NCBI GenBank assembly: GCA_018657765.1
Contig: JABHWM010000018.1
Coordinates: 62,001 to 126,000, forward strand
DNA from: Minisyncoccota bacterium
Lineage (GTDB): Bacteria > Patescibacteriota > Microgenomatia > UBA1400 > PJMF01
Length of the DNA stretch: 64,000 bases
Direction of reading: 5' to 3'
The notes below the pieces were generated by a model. That model ran no database searches. It was not told the DNA's origin and saw nothing but the letters and a program-made list of their open reading frames with translations. Positions 20,149 through 27,618 of the stretch are shown here, piece by piece; position 1 is the stretch's first letter; each line of letters begins with the position of its first letter. The translations under genes were made by a program, and so were the position numbers.

Positions 20149-22029
20149 TTACTCTGGTCTAACTCTAGCGTAAACTCTTCTAACTCCAGCCGAAACAGCC
20201 TTCTCCTTAAAAATCTCTATTGAGCCAATCTTACCGGTACTCTCAACATGAGGACCACCACATAATTCTTTGGAAACCCAATCATTCTCTTCATCAAGAC
20301 CAACAGTATAAACAGTGACTTCTTCTGGATATTTCTCGACAAAGAAAGCCAAAGCACCAGCCTTTAGAGCAGATTGTTTCTGCATCGAGATTTTAGTAAC
20401 TGGATAATCAACTGCTATCCATTTATTTACCTGATCTTCGACTTGCTTCAGTTCATCTTTGGTAACTGCCTGAGGATGTGAAAAATCAAACCGCAGTCTT
20501 TTACCAGTAATATTAGAGCCTTTTTGCGAAACTTCTTTACCAAGTACTTTTCTCAAAGCAGAATGAATAAGATGAGTTGCGGTGTGGTATTTTACTGTGA
20601 CTTCAGAGTGATCTTGCAATCCTCCTTTGAATTTTCCTACAGAAGCTGTACGAGAAAGATCTGCATGTTCTTTTTTTATGACCTGGAATTTATTTTCTAA
20701 ATTCTTTTGAATAGAAAGTTTTTGAGATTCTGCTTCTTCCAAAGAAAGCTCTACCGGAAAACCGTATGTTTCATATAAAGTAAAAGCTAACTCTGCAGTA
20801 AGTTCTGATGTTTTTTGAGTAGATTTCTCAAACTCTCGAAGTCCTTTTTCTAGAGTACGAAGAAACTTCTTTTCTTCTTGATTCAAAACCTCAGTAATAG
20901 TTGCTTGTTTTGCTTCTACTTGTTGATAAAAATCAGCATAAATCACTACTATACTTGGCACAAGTTTGCCCAAGAAAGCTTCTCCTATACCCATCTTTTT
21001 TCCATATCTAATAGCACGTCGAAGTAAACGACGCACATAATATCCTTGATCTTTATTAGATGGAAACACACCATCAGTAATCAACATCACAGCAGCTTTT
21101 ACATGATCTGCAATTACTCTAAATGATTCTGGTTCATCAAGATATTTTTTACCTGAAATTTTTTCTAAAACTTCTATGATAGGAGTAAATAAATCAGTCT
21201 CAAAAACATCGTTAGTTCCTCTAACCACAGTCAGAGTTCTCTCCAAGCCACCCCCAAAGTCAATATTTTTCTGAGGTAGTACTTCAAAACCTTTATCTGT
21301 TTTTTGATACTGCATAAAAACAGAGTTACCAATCTCCAAGAATCTTCCACAATCACAATTCACATGACAAAGTTGATCTTTCCAGATGGATTTTTCATGT
21401 AATCCAGCTTCTGTACCAAGATCATAAAAAACTTCACTATCAGGTCCACCTGGCTCACCAATAGGCATGTTCTGAGGAGCTCCAGCTCTAGACCACCAGT
21501 TATTATCTCCATAAGGAAAAATTCTGCCATCTTTTAGACCATGTTTTTCTGCATTATCCAAAACTTTAGCTTCTATTCCTTTGGTTGCAAAAATTTCTTT
21601 CCAAATCCCTATAGCTTCTTCATCTTTAGGAATTCCGAGATCTTCATTTCCTTCATAAACAGTCACAAAAAGTTTCTGTGGATCTAAACCAAGTTCATCA
21701 GTTAAAAAATCAAAGTACCAATTGAGTTGTTCTTTTTTGAAGTAATCACCCAAAGACCAGTTGCCCAACATCTCAAAAAAAGTAGTGTGTCTATTATCTC
21801 CAACTTCTTCAATATCCTGAGAACGAAAACATTTCTGTGAATCAACGATCTTATCTCCATTGGGATGTTTTGCCCCCAAAAGATAAGTAATCATTGGTTG
21901 CATTCCGGAACCCGTAAAAAGGGTTGTAGGATCATTTTCTGGTACAAGGGGAGATGAAGGAACGGCGACGTGACCAACTTTGGTAAAGAAATCTAAGTAT
22001 TTTTGGCGGAGTTCTGAAGCGGTAATCAT
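20149..22029 (-). CDS. alaS: alanyl-tRNA synthetase, short form without C-Ala domain
   Basis: Charges tRNA-Ala. It has 626 residues against about 875 in E. coli. The class II catalytic core is complete: FTGSGMQPM, DIEEVGDNRHTTFFEML, and the GGGLERT motif 3. The editing domain is present, with HTATHLIHSALRKV (HxxxH) and the Cys-His of LCGGPHV. The protein stops just after the editing domain, so the oligomerisation/C-Ala region is missing. The reading frame ends naturally, so this is a compact form, not a frameshift. It is upstream of the PilM/baseplate-J gene and downstream of small membrane-protein genes. Confidence 0.95.
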   Translation of the reverse strand: MITASELRQKYLDFFTKVGHVAVPSSPLVPENDPTTLFTGSGMQPMITYLLGAKHPNGDKIVDSQKCFRSQDIEEVGDNRHTTFFEMLGNWSLGDYFKKEQLNWYFDFLTDELGLDPQKLFVTVYEGNEDLGIPKDEEAIGIWKEIFATKGIEAKVLDNAEKHGLKDGRIFPYGDNNWWSRAGAPQNMPIGEPGGPDSEVFYDLGTEAGLHEKSIWKDQLCHVNCDCGRFLEIGNSVFMQYQKTDKGFEVLPQKNIDFGGGLERTLTVVRGTNDVFETDLFTPIIEVLEKISGKKYLDEPESFRVIADHVKAAVMLITDGVFPSNKDQGYYVRRLLRRAIRYGKKMGIGEAFLGKLVPSIVVIYADFYQQVEAKQATITEVLNQEEKKFLRTLEKGLREFEKSTQKTSELTAELAFTLYETYGFPVELSLEEAESQKLSIQKNLENKFQVIKKEHADLSRTASVGKFKGGLQDHSEVTVKYHTATHLIHSALRKVLGKEVSQKGSNITGKRLRFDFSHPQAVTKDELKQVEDQVNKWIAVDYPVTKISMQKQSALKAGALAFFVEKYPEEVTVYTVGLDEENDWVSKELCGGPHVESTGKIGSIEIFKEKAVSAGVRRVYARVRPE

Positions 22030-22051
22030 GGTGCAATTATAACAGGAGAAT

Positions 22052-22411
22052 TTAGACTCCTTTAAAACGATTTTTAGTTTTTTTGGCTTTGAGTTTACGG
22101 ACAGCAGAATTAGCTTGTTTCTTCTTGTCTGAAGTAGGATTTTTGGGAGAAGTTTTATGACTAGTGATTTCTTGACTAGCTTTATCTAATGTTTCTTTGA
22201 AGATGCTCCATAAATCTTGTTCTGCATGCTCGATTACCCCATCAGATAATAAATCAGCAGAAGCTTCTTGCCAATGTTTTTTGAGTTCTTTACGAAGTTT
22301 TACCCCATCATCAGTCCCGAATAAATACATTCCAGCTGCACCAGCTGCGAGACCCACTACAAAACCAGCCATGAGGTTTTCTTGATTAAAATTATTTTTT
22401 CTTAGTGTCAT
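22052..22411 (-). CDS. YtxH-like small membrane-anchored protein
   Basis: About 119 residues from ATG at 22411; a longer version would need a TTG start. One N-terminal hydrophobic segment (MAGFVVGLAAGAAGMYLFG) is followed by a charged helical region (KLRKELKKHWQEAS) and a Lys-rich C-terminus. This is the layout of YtxH/gas-vesicle-like stress proteins, but the similarity is only general. It overlaps the upstream 93-aa DUF948-like gene by 20 bp in another frame; that pairing is common and supports membrane-associated proteins of unknown role. Confidence 0.6.
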   Translation of the reverse strand: MTLRKNNFNQENLMAGFVVGLAAGAAGMYLFGTDDGVKLRKELKKHWQEASADLLSDGVIEHAEQDLWSIFKETLDKASQEITSHKTSPKNPTSDKKKQANSAVRKLKAKKTKNRFKGV

Positions 22412-22673
22412 TTTTTCTTTGAGTAAGCCAGCCAGTAAATGATTCAAACACTTTCACTCCTGTTTGAAATCCAGAGGCCATGCCTCCAAGATTCTGTAAA
22501 GGTGAAATGAGAGAATTAAACTTAGCTTCTGCTTCATCAAGAGTTGTGTTGACTTTATTGAGAGTTTTTTTGACTTCAGAAAGAACCAAAATAATCTGCA
22601 CTCCAACCACCGAAAGAATGATTGTTAAGATAACGGCAACGACTGTTAAAACTGTTGGTAAAATATTTTCCAT
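22392..22673 (-). CDS. DUF948-like small membrane protein
   Basis: 93 residues. One N-terminal membrane segment (TVLTVVAVILTIILSVVGVQ) is followed by a helical region of coiled-coil character (EVKKTLNKVNTTLDEAEAKF) and a Lys-rich end. This is the architecture of DUF948 proteins. The downstream YtxH-like gene overlaps its 3' end, so the two are expressed as a pair. No enzymatic motif is present and the function is not known. Confidence 0.6.
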   Translation of the reverse strand: MENILPTVLTVVAVILTIILSVVGVQIILVLSEVKKTLNKVNTTLDEAEAKFNSLISPLQNLGGMASGFQTGVKVFESFTGWLTQRKNDTKKK

Positions 22674-22742
22674 AAAAATTTCCTTTATACCTCTATCTTA
22701 CCCGAAAAATAATAGACTTGCACTCTTTAAAAGAATAAAAAA

Positions 22743-23387
22743 TTAGAAACGAACAAATACTGTTCTTTGTTCTGTATTTTTCTTTTCCTGTCGATCAATA
22801 GACTCTACAGTAATTGTAGACATACCTTCATTAGGAAGAGTGATATTTGTCTCGAAATATCCATCTGATTGGACATCGATTACCTGAGAGTTAATCATTA
22901 TTTTGGCTTCTGGCTCAGTAAGTCCTTTAATAGTAACTTGAGGAGAAACAACGGCATTTTCTACAGGAGAAGTAATGGTTATTTTTGGTGGAGAAATAAA
23001 TGAATACCAACGAATAGCTATATAAGCAAATAAAACTAGGAAAACACTAATCCCACCAAGCAAAGCAAATCTCACTGAAGAAAGAAAAGGTGCCCTAGAT
23101 GATTTCAGAAATTCTTGAGGAACAAGTTTGCCTTTATTGCCTTCCTTGAAATCACGACGCAGTAAAGCCAACATTGGATCTGGGTCAAAATTGAGGACCC
23201 TAGCGTAAGCTTTGATATAACCTTTGACAAAAACAGAAGCAGGAAGATCTTTGAATCTATTTTCTTCTAAGGCGTAAAGTAGGCCTTCTTTGACTCGGAT
23301 TTCCTGAGCCAATTGAGTTCGAGAGACTCTACGTTTTTCTCGCTCTAGCTTCAAAAGCTCGCCAACTGTTTTTGTTTGTTGAATCAT
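22743..23387 (-). CDS. RodZ-like protein: HTH, membrane segment, extracellular Ig-like domain
   Basis: 214 residues. Residues 5-75 form the RodZ-type helix-turn-helix (VGELLKLEREKRRVSRTQLA, then the YIKAYARVLNFDPD motif). A membrane segment lies at about 105-127, followed by an extracellular domain of about 80 residues with a bacterial Ig-like pattern (ITSPVENAVVSPQVTIKG). RodZ links the MreB cytoskeleton to cell-wall growth; no mreB is visible in this window, so that role here is inferred. It lies downstream of the yqeY gene and could be co-transcribed with it. Confidence 0.75.
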   Translation of the reverse strand: MIQQTKTVGELLKLEREKRRVSRTQLAQEIRVKEGLLYALEENRFKDLPASVFVKGYIKAYARVLNFDPDPMLALLRRDFKEGNKGKLVPQEFLKSSRAPFLSSVRFALLGGISVFLVLFAYIAIRWYSFISPPKITITSPVENAVVSPQVTIKGLTEPEAKIMINSQVIDVQSDGYFETNITLPNEGMSTITVESIDRQEKKNTEQRTVFVRF

Positions 23388-23417
23388 TTTTTAAATTTAA
23401 TCTTTAAAGTAGACCTA

Positions 23418-23852
23418 CTATTTTGATAAAAGTTCTCTTACCAAGCGTGAAACCATAGCTCCATCTGCTTTACCAGCTACTTTTTTCATGACCATCCCTG
23501 TTGCTGGACCTGGTTGTGCTTCTGGCATACTGTCTACAACTTCTTGGACTATTTTACGAACTTCTTCTTCACTCATTTGTTGTGGTAAAAACTTTCCCAA
23601 AACGTCTAGTTTTGTCTGAGCTTCATCGATAAGATCTTGTCTATCGCCTTTTTTATAATCGTTGATAGCATCTTTCCATTGTTTGACCATTTTGGTAATT
23701 ATTTTCTGTAATCCTGCATCATCTTGAGGGCCGTTATCTATCTCAAAGTTTTTTAGTTCTGAAAGAATGAGGCGCAATGTAAGTAGAGTTTCTGAATCTC
23801 TAGCTTTCATGGCTTCTTTCATTTGTGAGGTAATAGTATCTTTTAGTGACAT
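23418..23852 (-). CDS. GatB/YqeY domain protein
   Basis: 144 residues, the full length of stand-alone YqeY proteins, which share the tRNA-binding tail domain of GatB. Typical features are MSLKDTITSQMKEAMKARDS at the N-terminus, the LTLRLILSELKN segment and the C-terminal GxVMKKV..KADGAMVSRLVRE pattern. The molecular role is unresolved in the family; a link to tRNA-dependent amidation is usually suggested. It is the first minus-strand gene after the plus-strand tRNA-Val/XRE island, about 120 bp from the tRNA. Confidence 0.88.
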   Translation of the reverse strand: MSLKDTITSQMKEAMKARDSETLLTLRLILSELKNFEIDNGPQDDAGLQKIITKMVKQWKDAINDYKKGDRQDLIDEAQTKLDVLGKFLPQQMSEEEVRKIVQEVVDSMPEAQPGPATGMVMKKVAGKADGAMVSRLVRELLSK

Positions 23853-23972
23853 GGGTCCTTTCGCTAAATTAATCGCTGAAAATCTATTATATACGGTTTT
23901 TTTGCTTTCTTGAGAGAGCCTGGGAATTCAGTAAATCTATATTGAAAAGCTGATTTAGAATATAATCAAAGA

Positions 23973-24046
23973 GATCAATTAGCTCAGTTGATTAGAGCAC
24001 ACCGCTCACATCGGTGAGGTTATCAGTTTAGATGCGATACTGAACA
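23973..24046 (+). tRNA. tRNA-Val(CAC) with decayed T-arm and acceptor 3' side
   Basis: The 5' half is a convincing tRNA: TATAAT just upstream (23961-23966), acceptor 5' strand GATCAAT, D-stem GCTC/GAGC, and a perfect anticodon stem CACCG/CGGTG around the loop CTCACAT (anticodon CAC, valine). The 3' half is degraded. The T-stem ATCAG/GCGAT has two mismatches, the T-loop TTTAGAT lacks the usual TTCRA, and ACTGAAC pairs with GATCAAT at only 5 of 7 positions. The D-loop has G-A instead of G-G, with U at position 56, which could be compensatory. It is either a pseudogene or a divergent tRNA beside an inserted island. Confidence 0.55.
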
Positions 24047-24114
24047 CAAGCTGAAATATCATAAGCCAAATTTGTTATATTTTGTTTTCTTGTGTACTAT
24101 TTACTTTATAAGGT

Positions 24115-24133
24115 GTTGTATATACAATACAAC
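24115..24133 (+). promoter_or_regulatory. inverted repeat, likely operator of the XRE regulator
   Basis: GTTGTAT-N5-ATACAAC, a perfect 7-bp inverted repeat ending 19 bp before the XRE start codon. Position and symmetry fit autoregulation by the downstream helix-turn-helix protein. The roughly 100 bp between tRNA and gene are otherwise AT-rich and unremarkable. Confidence 0.5.
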
Positions 24134-24152
24134 ATAAGACTGGAACAAAAAA

Positions 24153-24515
24153 ATGCCAAAATCTTTTGGACAATTCATAAGAAAAATAAGACTTGATAAA
24201 AAACTTACATTACGTCAATTCTGTAAAGAATCTAACTACGACATAGGATATATTTCTAGATTAGAAAATGAAATTATTTCTCCACCAGTAGAAGAAAAAA
24301 AACTAGAAAAACTTGCCAAATCATACAATATTTCAAAAAAAAGTGAGAATTGGAAAAAACTCAAAAATCTTTCAGACATATCAAAAAGAAAAATTCCAGA
24401 AGAAATTGATACCAAAGTTTTAAATTATTTACCAGCATTTTTTAGAAAAGCTTCAAAAAAAGAAGTTACAAAAAAAGATATAGAAAAACTCGTCAAACTA
24501 ATTAAGGGAGAATAA
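24153..24515 (+). CDS. XRE-family helix-turn-helix transcriptional regulator
   Basis: 120 residues. The N-terminal XRE domain spans about residues 5-65 (FIRKIRLDKKLTLRQFC, then YDIGYISRLENEIISPP). A basic C-terminal region rich in lysine follows. The stop is one base from the next ATG, so the regulator and the ImmA/IrrE-type protease are translated as a pair. In known systems (ImmR/ImmA of mobile elements, DdrO/IrrE of Deinococcus) the protease cleaves the repressor. The DNA looks more AT-rich than its neighbours and the strand is opposite, consistent with acquisition. Confidence 0.88.
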   Translation: MPKSFGQFIRKIRLDKKLTLRQFCKESNYDIGYISRLENEIISPPVEEKKLEKLAKSYNISKKSENWKKLKNLSDISKRKIPEEIDTKVLNYLPAFFRKASKKEVTKKDIEKLVKLIKGE

Positions 24516-24516
24516 C

Positions 24517-25134
24517 ATGCAAGTTCCCTATGTTAGCAATGAGAGTCTTTTCAACATTGCAGAAAAATTTCTTGATGAATATCATAATTCAAGAATATTA
24601 CCTGTTCCTATTGAAGAAATTGCTGAATCAAAGCTTGGCTTAATGATTTTGCCAATTTCAAAACTTGAATCTTTATGTGATATATCTGGAACAATTGGTA
24701 AAGACTTTAATACTATCTTAATTGATGAGGAAACATATAAAAATCAAGAAAATCGAGCTAGATTCACAATTGCACATGAAGTAGGACATGTCATTTTACA
24801 TAAACAATTATTTGAAAAAGAAAATGGTAAATATTCAATAGAAGATTTTGTAAGGTTTCAAAATGGTCTAAGTTCTAATGCATACAAAAGACTAGAAATT
24901 CAAGCCTTTAGATTTGGTGAGAGTATCTTATTTCCAAAAGATAAAATTGATGAGATATTCACCTCTACTCTAGAGAGATTAGGGGACATTAATTCATTAG
25001 CTATTACTGATCTAGAAAAAATTATTTCTCCAATTTCTTCTAAATTTGGAGTTTCTGGTAGAGCCACATATAATAAATTAAAAAGAGATTATCCTAGTGT
25101 ATTTGAGTCTCTAATGTCTAATACACCTTTTTAA
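24517..25134 (+). CDS. ImmA/IrrE-family zinc metallopeptidase
   Basis: 205 residues, COG2856 type. The zinc-binding HEVGH lies at residues 87-91 (FTIAHEVGHVILH). A later Glu near residue 117 or within RLEIQAFRFGESILFP supplies the third ligand region; the AxxFAxxLLxP pattern of the family is recognisable there as QAFRFGESILFP. It directly follows the XRE gene, its probable substrate. The likely role is release of repression on a DNA-damage or mobile-element signal; the controlled genes are unknown, and nothing else in this island looks like a mobile element. Confidence 0.85.
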   Translation: MQVPYVSNESLFNIAEKFLDEYHNSRILPVPIEEIAESKLGLMILPISKLESLCDISGTIGKDFNTILIDEETYKNQENRARFTIAHEVGHVILHKQLFEKENGKYSIEDFVRFQNGLSSNAYKRLEIQAFRFGESILFPKDKIDEIFTSTLERLGDINSLAITDLEKIISPISSKFGVSGRATYNKLKRDYPSVFESLMSNTPF

Positions 25135-25179
25135 ATTACTTTTTACAAAAAAGTCATAATTTACTTATATTCTTCACTT

Positions 25180-25845
25180 GTGCCCCTCCTCAAAAAAATC
25201 CTCTCCTCCCTCTTCCCCCCGTGCTGCACCATCTGCTCTGCAGAAGGTTCTCTCTTCTGCCCCACCTGCCAGAACTACCTTGATTTTTTATACTTCACTC
25301 CACAACTTATTCCACTAAATAAACTTCTTGAAAATAAAAAACACTTGGAAATAGATATAAAAATCCTAGGTTTTTATACCCCACCACTTTCTACCGCTAT
25401 CAAATCATATAAATACCAAGGACTTTTCAGGCTAGCACCTATCTTTGCAGAACTACTTTACAATCACCTTATTTTCCCAGCAGATATTGATATTATTACC
25501 GCCATCCCACTTCATCCCAAAAAAAAGAAACAGCGTGGCTTTGACCAGACAAAATTAATTATCCAAGAACTCTCACAAAAAACTAACAAGCCATTTCTGC
25601 CATTACTAATAAAAACAAAACACACCCAAAATCTAGCTTCAACAAAAGATCAAGATACTAGAAACTTACTCACAGAAAATGCCTTTGCCCTCAATAAAAA
25701 ACACCAGCAAAACATTGCTAGAAAACACATTTTATTATTCGATGATGTGGTTACAAGTGGCAGTACCTTGGCAGCTTGTATCCAAGTTCTGATCACAGAA
25801 AATCCTAGAAAAATCACCCTCTGTGCATTAGCTCATGAAGGATGA
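25180..25845 (+). CDS. comF: ComF-family phosphoribosyltransferase-like protein
   Basis: 221 residues, GTG start at 25180. An N-terminal four-cysteine zinc site (CCTICSAEGSLFCPTC) is followed by a phosphoribosyltransferase fold with the PRPP loop LLFDDVVTSGSTL near the C-terminus. ComF is required for DNA uptake in competent bacteria, probably in cytosolic handling of incoming single strands. It lies on the plus strand after the XRE/ImmA pair and converges with the next gene, overlapping its 3' end by 18 bp. No other competence gene is in the window. Confidence 0.9.
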   Translation: MPLLKKILSSLFPPCCTICSAEGSLFCPTCQNYLDFLYFTPQLIPLNKLLENKKHLEIDIKILGFYTPPLSTAIKSYKYQGLFRLAPIFAELLYNHLIFPADIDIITAIPLHPKKKKQRGFDQTKLIIQELSQKTNKPFLPLLIKTKHTQNLASTKDQDTRNLLTENAFALNKKHQQNIARKHILLFDDVVTSGSTLAACIQVLITENPRKITLCALAHEG

Positions 25846-26661
25846 ACCACTACCTGAAGCTGGACTTATTTCTATAAGAATGTCTTCTTGCCACTGAACA
25901 TAATAACCTCTCAATGTTAAAAAGCTTTGAGCTACCAAACCATAACGATCAGGATGCTCATCCAGATCTCTCTCAACCAAGCTATTGAACATCTCTTCTG
26001 TTGGTAATTTTTGAACAACAAATTGATAAATTAAGTTATAACCCTCTTGACTATCAACAATCATAGGTTCTTCTTCTGCATCGAGAAATAACTTGAAAGA
26101 TAAACCTTTTGCGATACCTATCTCGATAAGTTCTAGACCAGCATTAGAGCTTGGTAAAAAATGTCCAGAAATATCTTCTGCTGTAAGACTAGGATAATCA
26201 GCCTCTATTCTAATATTCCCCATGTTTACACCTTGCTTATCTGCTACTCCAAAAGCAACATTCCACTCAGCCAGAAATGGTTGTTTATAGCGTTCAAGAA
26301 GTTCTTGATGAATAGTTTCTATATCGATATCTTCTCCAGATCTAGATGGTTTTAAAAAATGTTCACCATTGGCAGAAAATACAACATCTGATGCATATAA
26401 TACGAGCTCTTGATTCTCTTTTTCAGTTGATTGGAATAGTTCCAAAATTCTATTAAGTTTGAACTTTACAGCTTCAAAAGGATCCTCACTTTCTGGCTCC
26501 ATTCTGAACTCTGCCTCTAGAGATGGCTTTTCAGGGTCAATAAAATAAATATTATCTAAGGACAATCCCAAAAGGCCCATTACTATGGGTATTAGCTCTC
26601 TTTTGTTGCTGGCTAAAATAATAGCTTCGTATTTTTGGGGGGGAATAGTATGTTCAGTCAT
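25828..26661 (-). CDS. divergent Maf/Ham1-like nucleotide pyrophosphatase (tentative)
   Basis: 278 residues from ATG at 26661; an upstream GTG at 26685 lies inside a terminator-like RNA and is disfavoured. The N-terminus has a Maf-like opening (YEAIILASNKRELIPIVMG), and a later ASDVVFSANGEHFLKP stretch matches the Maf D-V-V...G...KP pattern. The rest is weakly similar at best, so the call is tentative. A 7-cytosine run near the 5' end encodes Pro-Pro. It is transcribed behind a strong promoter and a structured RNA. Confidence 0.4.
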   Translation of the reverse strand: MTEHTIPPQKYEAIILASNKRELIPIVMGLLGLSLDNIYFIDPEKPSLEAEFRMEPESEDPFEAVKFKLNRILELFQSTEKENQELVLYASDVVFSANGEHFLKPSRSGEDIDIETIHQELLERYKQPFLAEWNVAFGVADKQGVNMGNIRIEADYPSLTAEDISGHFLPSSNAGLELIEIGIAKGLSFKLFLDAEEEPMIVDSQEGYNLIYQFVVQKLPTEEMFNSLVERDLDEHPDRYGLVAQSFLTLRGYYVQWQEDILIEISPASGSGSSFMS

Positions 26662-26673
26662 TGCTTTTAAAAT

Positions 26674-26782
26674 AAAAAAGAGCACCTGCTGTCTTTCGGC
26701 TCGGCTTGGTGTCCATCCTGGCTTTCTTTCCAGGAATCGTTACTTGGGAGCGAAAGCATTTGTGCCCTCGCAATTTCTGTAT
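26674..26782 (-). ncRNA. structured RNA resembling an L10 leader, ending in a terminator
   Basis: Minus-strand RNA of about 100 nt behind a strong promoter. The outer stem GGGCAC/GUGCUC (26762-26767 with 26680-26685) is followed by six U. Inside, UGC/GCA and UUUCG/CGAAA pair across a GACA bulge like a kink-turn, and UCCUGG/CCAGGA forms a 6-bp hairpin. The 3' segment GCCGAAAGACAGCAGGUGC closely resembles the conserved core of ribosomal protein L10 leaders. The next gene is not rplJ but a Maf-like protein, so it is either an attenuator or a free small RNA. The assignment is from memory of the motif. Confidence 0.5.
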
Positions 26783-26788
26783 AAGGTT

Positions 26789-26817
26789 ATTATAACACTA
26801 TCAATAAAACTAGTCAA
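26789..26817 (-). promoter_or_regulatory. strong sigma70-type promoter for the structured RNA
   Basis: Minus strand TTGACT (26812-26817), 17-bp spacer, TATAAT (26789-26794): almost perfect consensus. Start of transcription is expected near 26782, just before the RNA's outer stem. Confidence 0.8.
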
Positions 26818-26839
26818 ATAGTTATAGGACTACTTGCAG

Positions 26840-26868
26840 TTGAATTTATAGAGAAACAACTATATAAT
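26840..26868 (+). promoter_or_regulatory. ssrA promoter
   Basis: TTGAAT (26840-26845), 17-bp spacer, TATAAT (26863-26868), 11 bp before the mature tmRNA 5' end. It is divergent from the promoter of the minus-strand structured RNA. Confidence 0.8.
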
Positions 26869-26879
26869 CCATGCTCTAC

Positions 26880-27298
26880 GGGGATGTATAGCATCGACGT
26901 GACCGCTCTTTACCAATTGCAGACCATCTTTGACTAAAAGATGTAAAACAGAGTCAAAACACAACTGCAAATTCTATTCGCAGTACAGTTGCAGGTATCT
27001 TGGATACATCTCGTGAAGCTTTAGCTTCTATGGGTTCCATGTTTACCCCAGCTCCAGCTCAGCTTTTAGCTTAACTGGCATTTATAGAGCCTCTCTCATT
27101 GATGGAACTTTATAGGTGGAAACACAATCAATGTACAAAAGAATATTTTTGCACGGTATTCTTCCAAGCATTTGTGCAGGTTTTTTGGGAATGGTTTGAA
27201 AATATTTCCACTCAAAAAACAACCAAAAATTTTATATGTCTGTAGAAATTAGTAGAAATGTGAGTTTACGGACGGGGGTTCACTGCCCCCCATCTCCA
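26880..27298 (+). ncRNA. ssrA: transfer-messenger RNA (tmRNA)
   Basis: Rescues stalled ribosomes and tags the nascent peptide. The tRNA-like ends match: 5' GGGGATG pairs with 3' CATCTCC (one G-U), GCATCGACGTG matches the conserved 5' region, and a T-arm GGGGG-TTCACTG-CCCCC lies before the 3' end. CCA is not encoded. The tag frame from GCA at 26967 runs 35 codons to TAA at 27072-27074: ANSIRSTVAGILDTSREA, then LASMGSMFTPAPAQLLA. The tag ends in LLA, close to the usual LAA. Thirty-five codons is at the long end of known tags. Length about 419 nt. Confidence 0.93.
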
Positions 27299-27369
27299 CA
27301 TCTATAGTTTTGTATGTTTTTATACTCAAACTTTTAATATCTCTTGATCCTCTCTAATCCTGTTAACTA

Positions 27370-27398
27370 TTGCAAATATACGTCTTATAATATATAAT
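27370..27398 (+). promoter_or_regulatory. promoter and leader hairpin of the 44-aa gene
   Basis: TTGCAA (27370-27375), 17-bp spacer, TATAAT (27393-27398). The short leader holds a perfect 7-bp hairpin GAGCCAC/GTGGCTC (27421-27440) and an AAAGGAGAAAAAG ribosome binding site before the ATG at 27464. Confidence 0.65.
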
Positions 27399-27463
27399 AT
27401 TAGGTAGATTTTAATCATCTGAGCCACAATGCCGTGGCTCTAATCATACAAAAGGAGAAAAAG

Positions 27464-27598
27464 ATGCCCAAAAAATCTAAAGAAAAAAAAGAAATAAGAA
27501 TTTTTAAAAATTTCCCCGGAGAACGTACAGCCAGATTCAAATATGTCACTGGGACATGGATTGGTTTGTATATTCTTGGATGGAGAAAATACGATTAA
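27464..27598 (+). CDS. small basic protein, 44 aa
   Basis: Complete transcription unit in miniature: promoter, leader hairpin, strong ribosome binding site, 44 codons and a terminator. The protein is basic (MPKKSKEKKEIRIFKN at the N-terminus) with an aromatic C-terminal half (GTWIGLYILGWRKYD) and no cysteine. I recognise no family. The composition suggests RNA or ribosome association, but that is inference. It sits between the tmRNA gene and the convergent pyrEF unit, where the terminator can serve both strands. Confidence 0.7.
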   Translation: MPKKSKEKKEIRIFKNFPGERTARFKYVTGTWIGLYILGWRKYD

Positions 27599-27618
27599 TA
27601 TTTCTTTGAAACCAAAAA

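Noticed and set aside
26683..26685. GTG at 26685 as start of the Maf-like gene
   Set aside because: It falls inside the terminator stem of the structured RNA and has no ribosome binding site; the ATG at 26661 is preferred.
26674..26782. SRP RNA, RNase P RNA or a T-box as identity of the structured RNA
   Set aside because: The SRP core (GGTCAGG...GGAAGCAGCC), RNase P conserved regions and the T-box GGGTGGNACCGCG are all absent.
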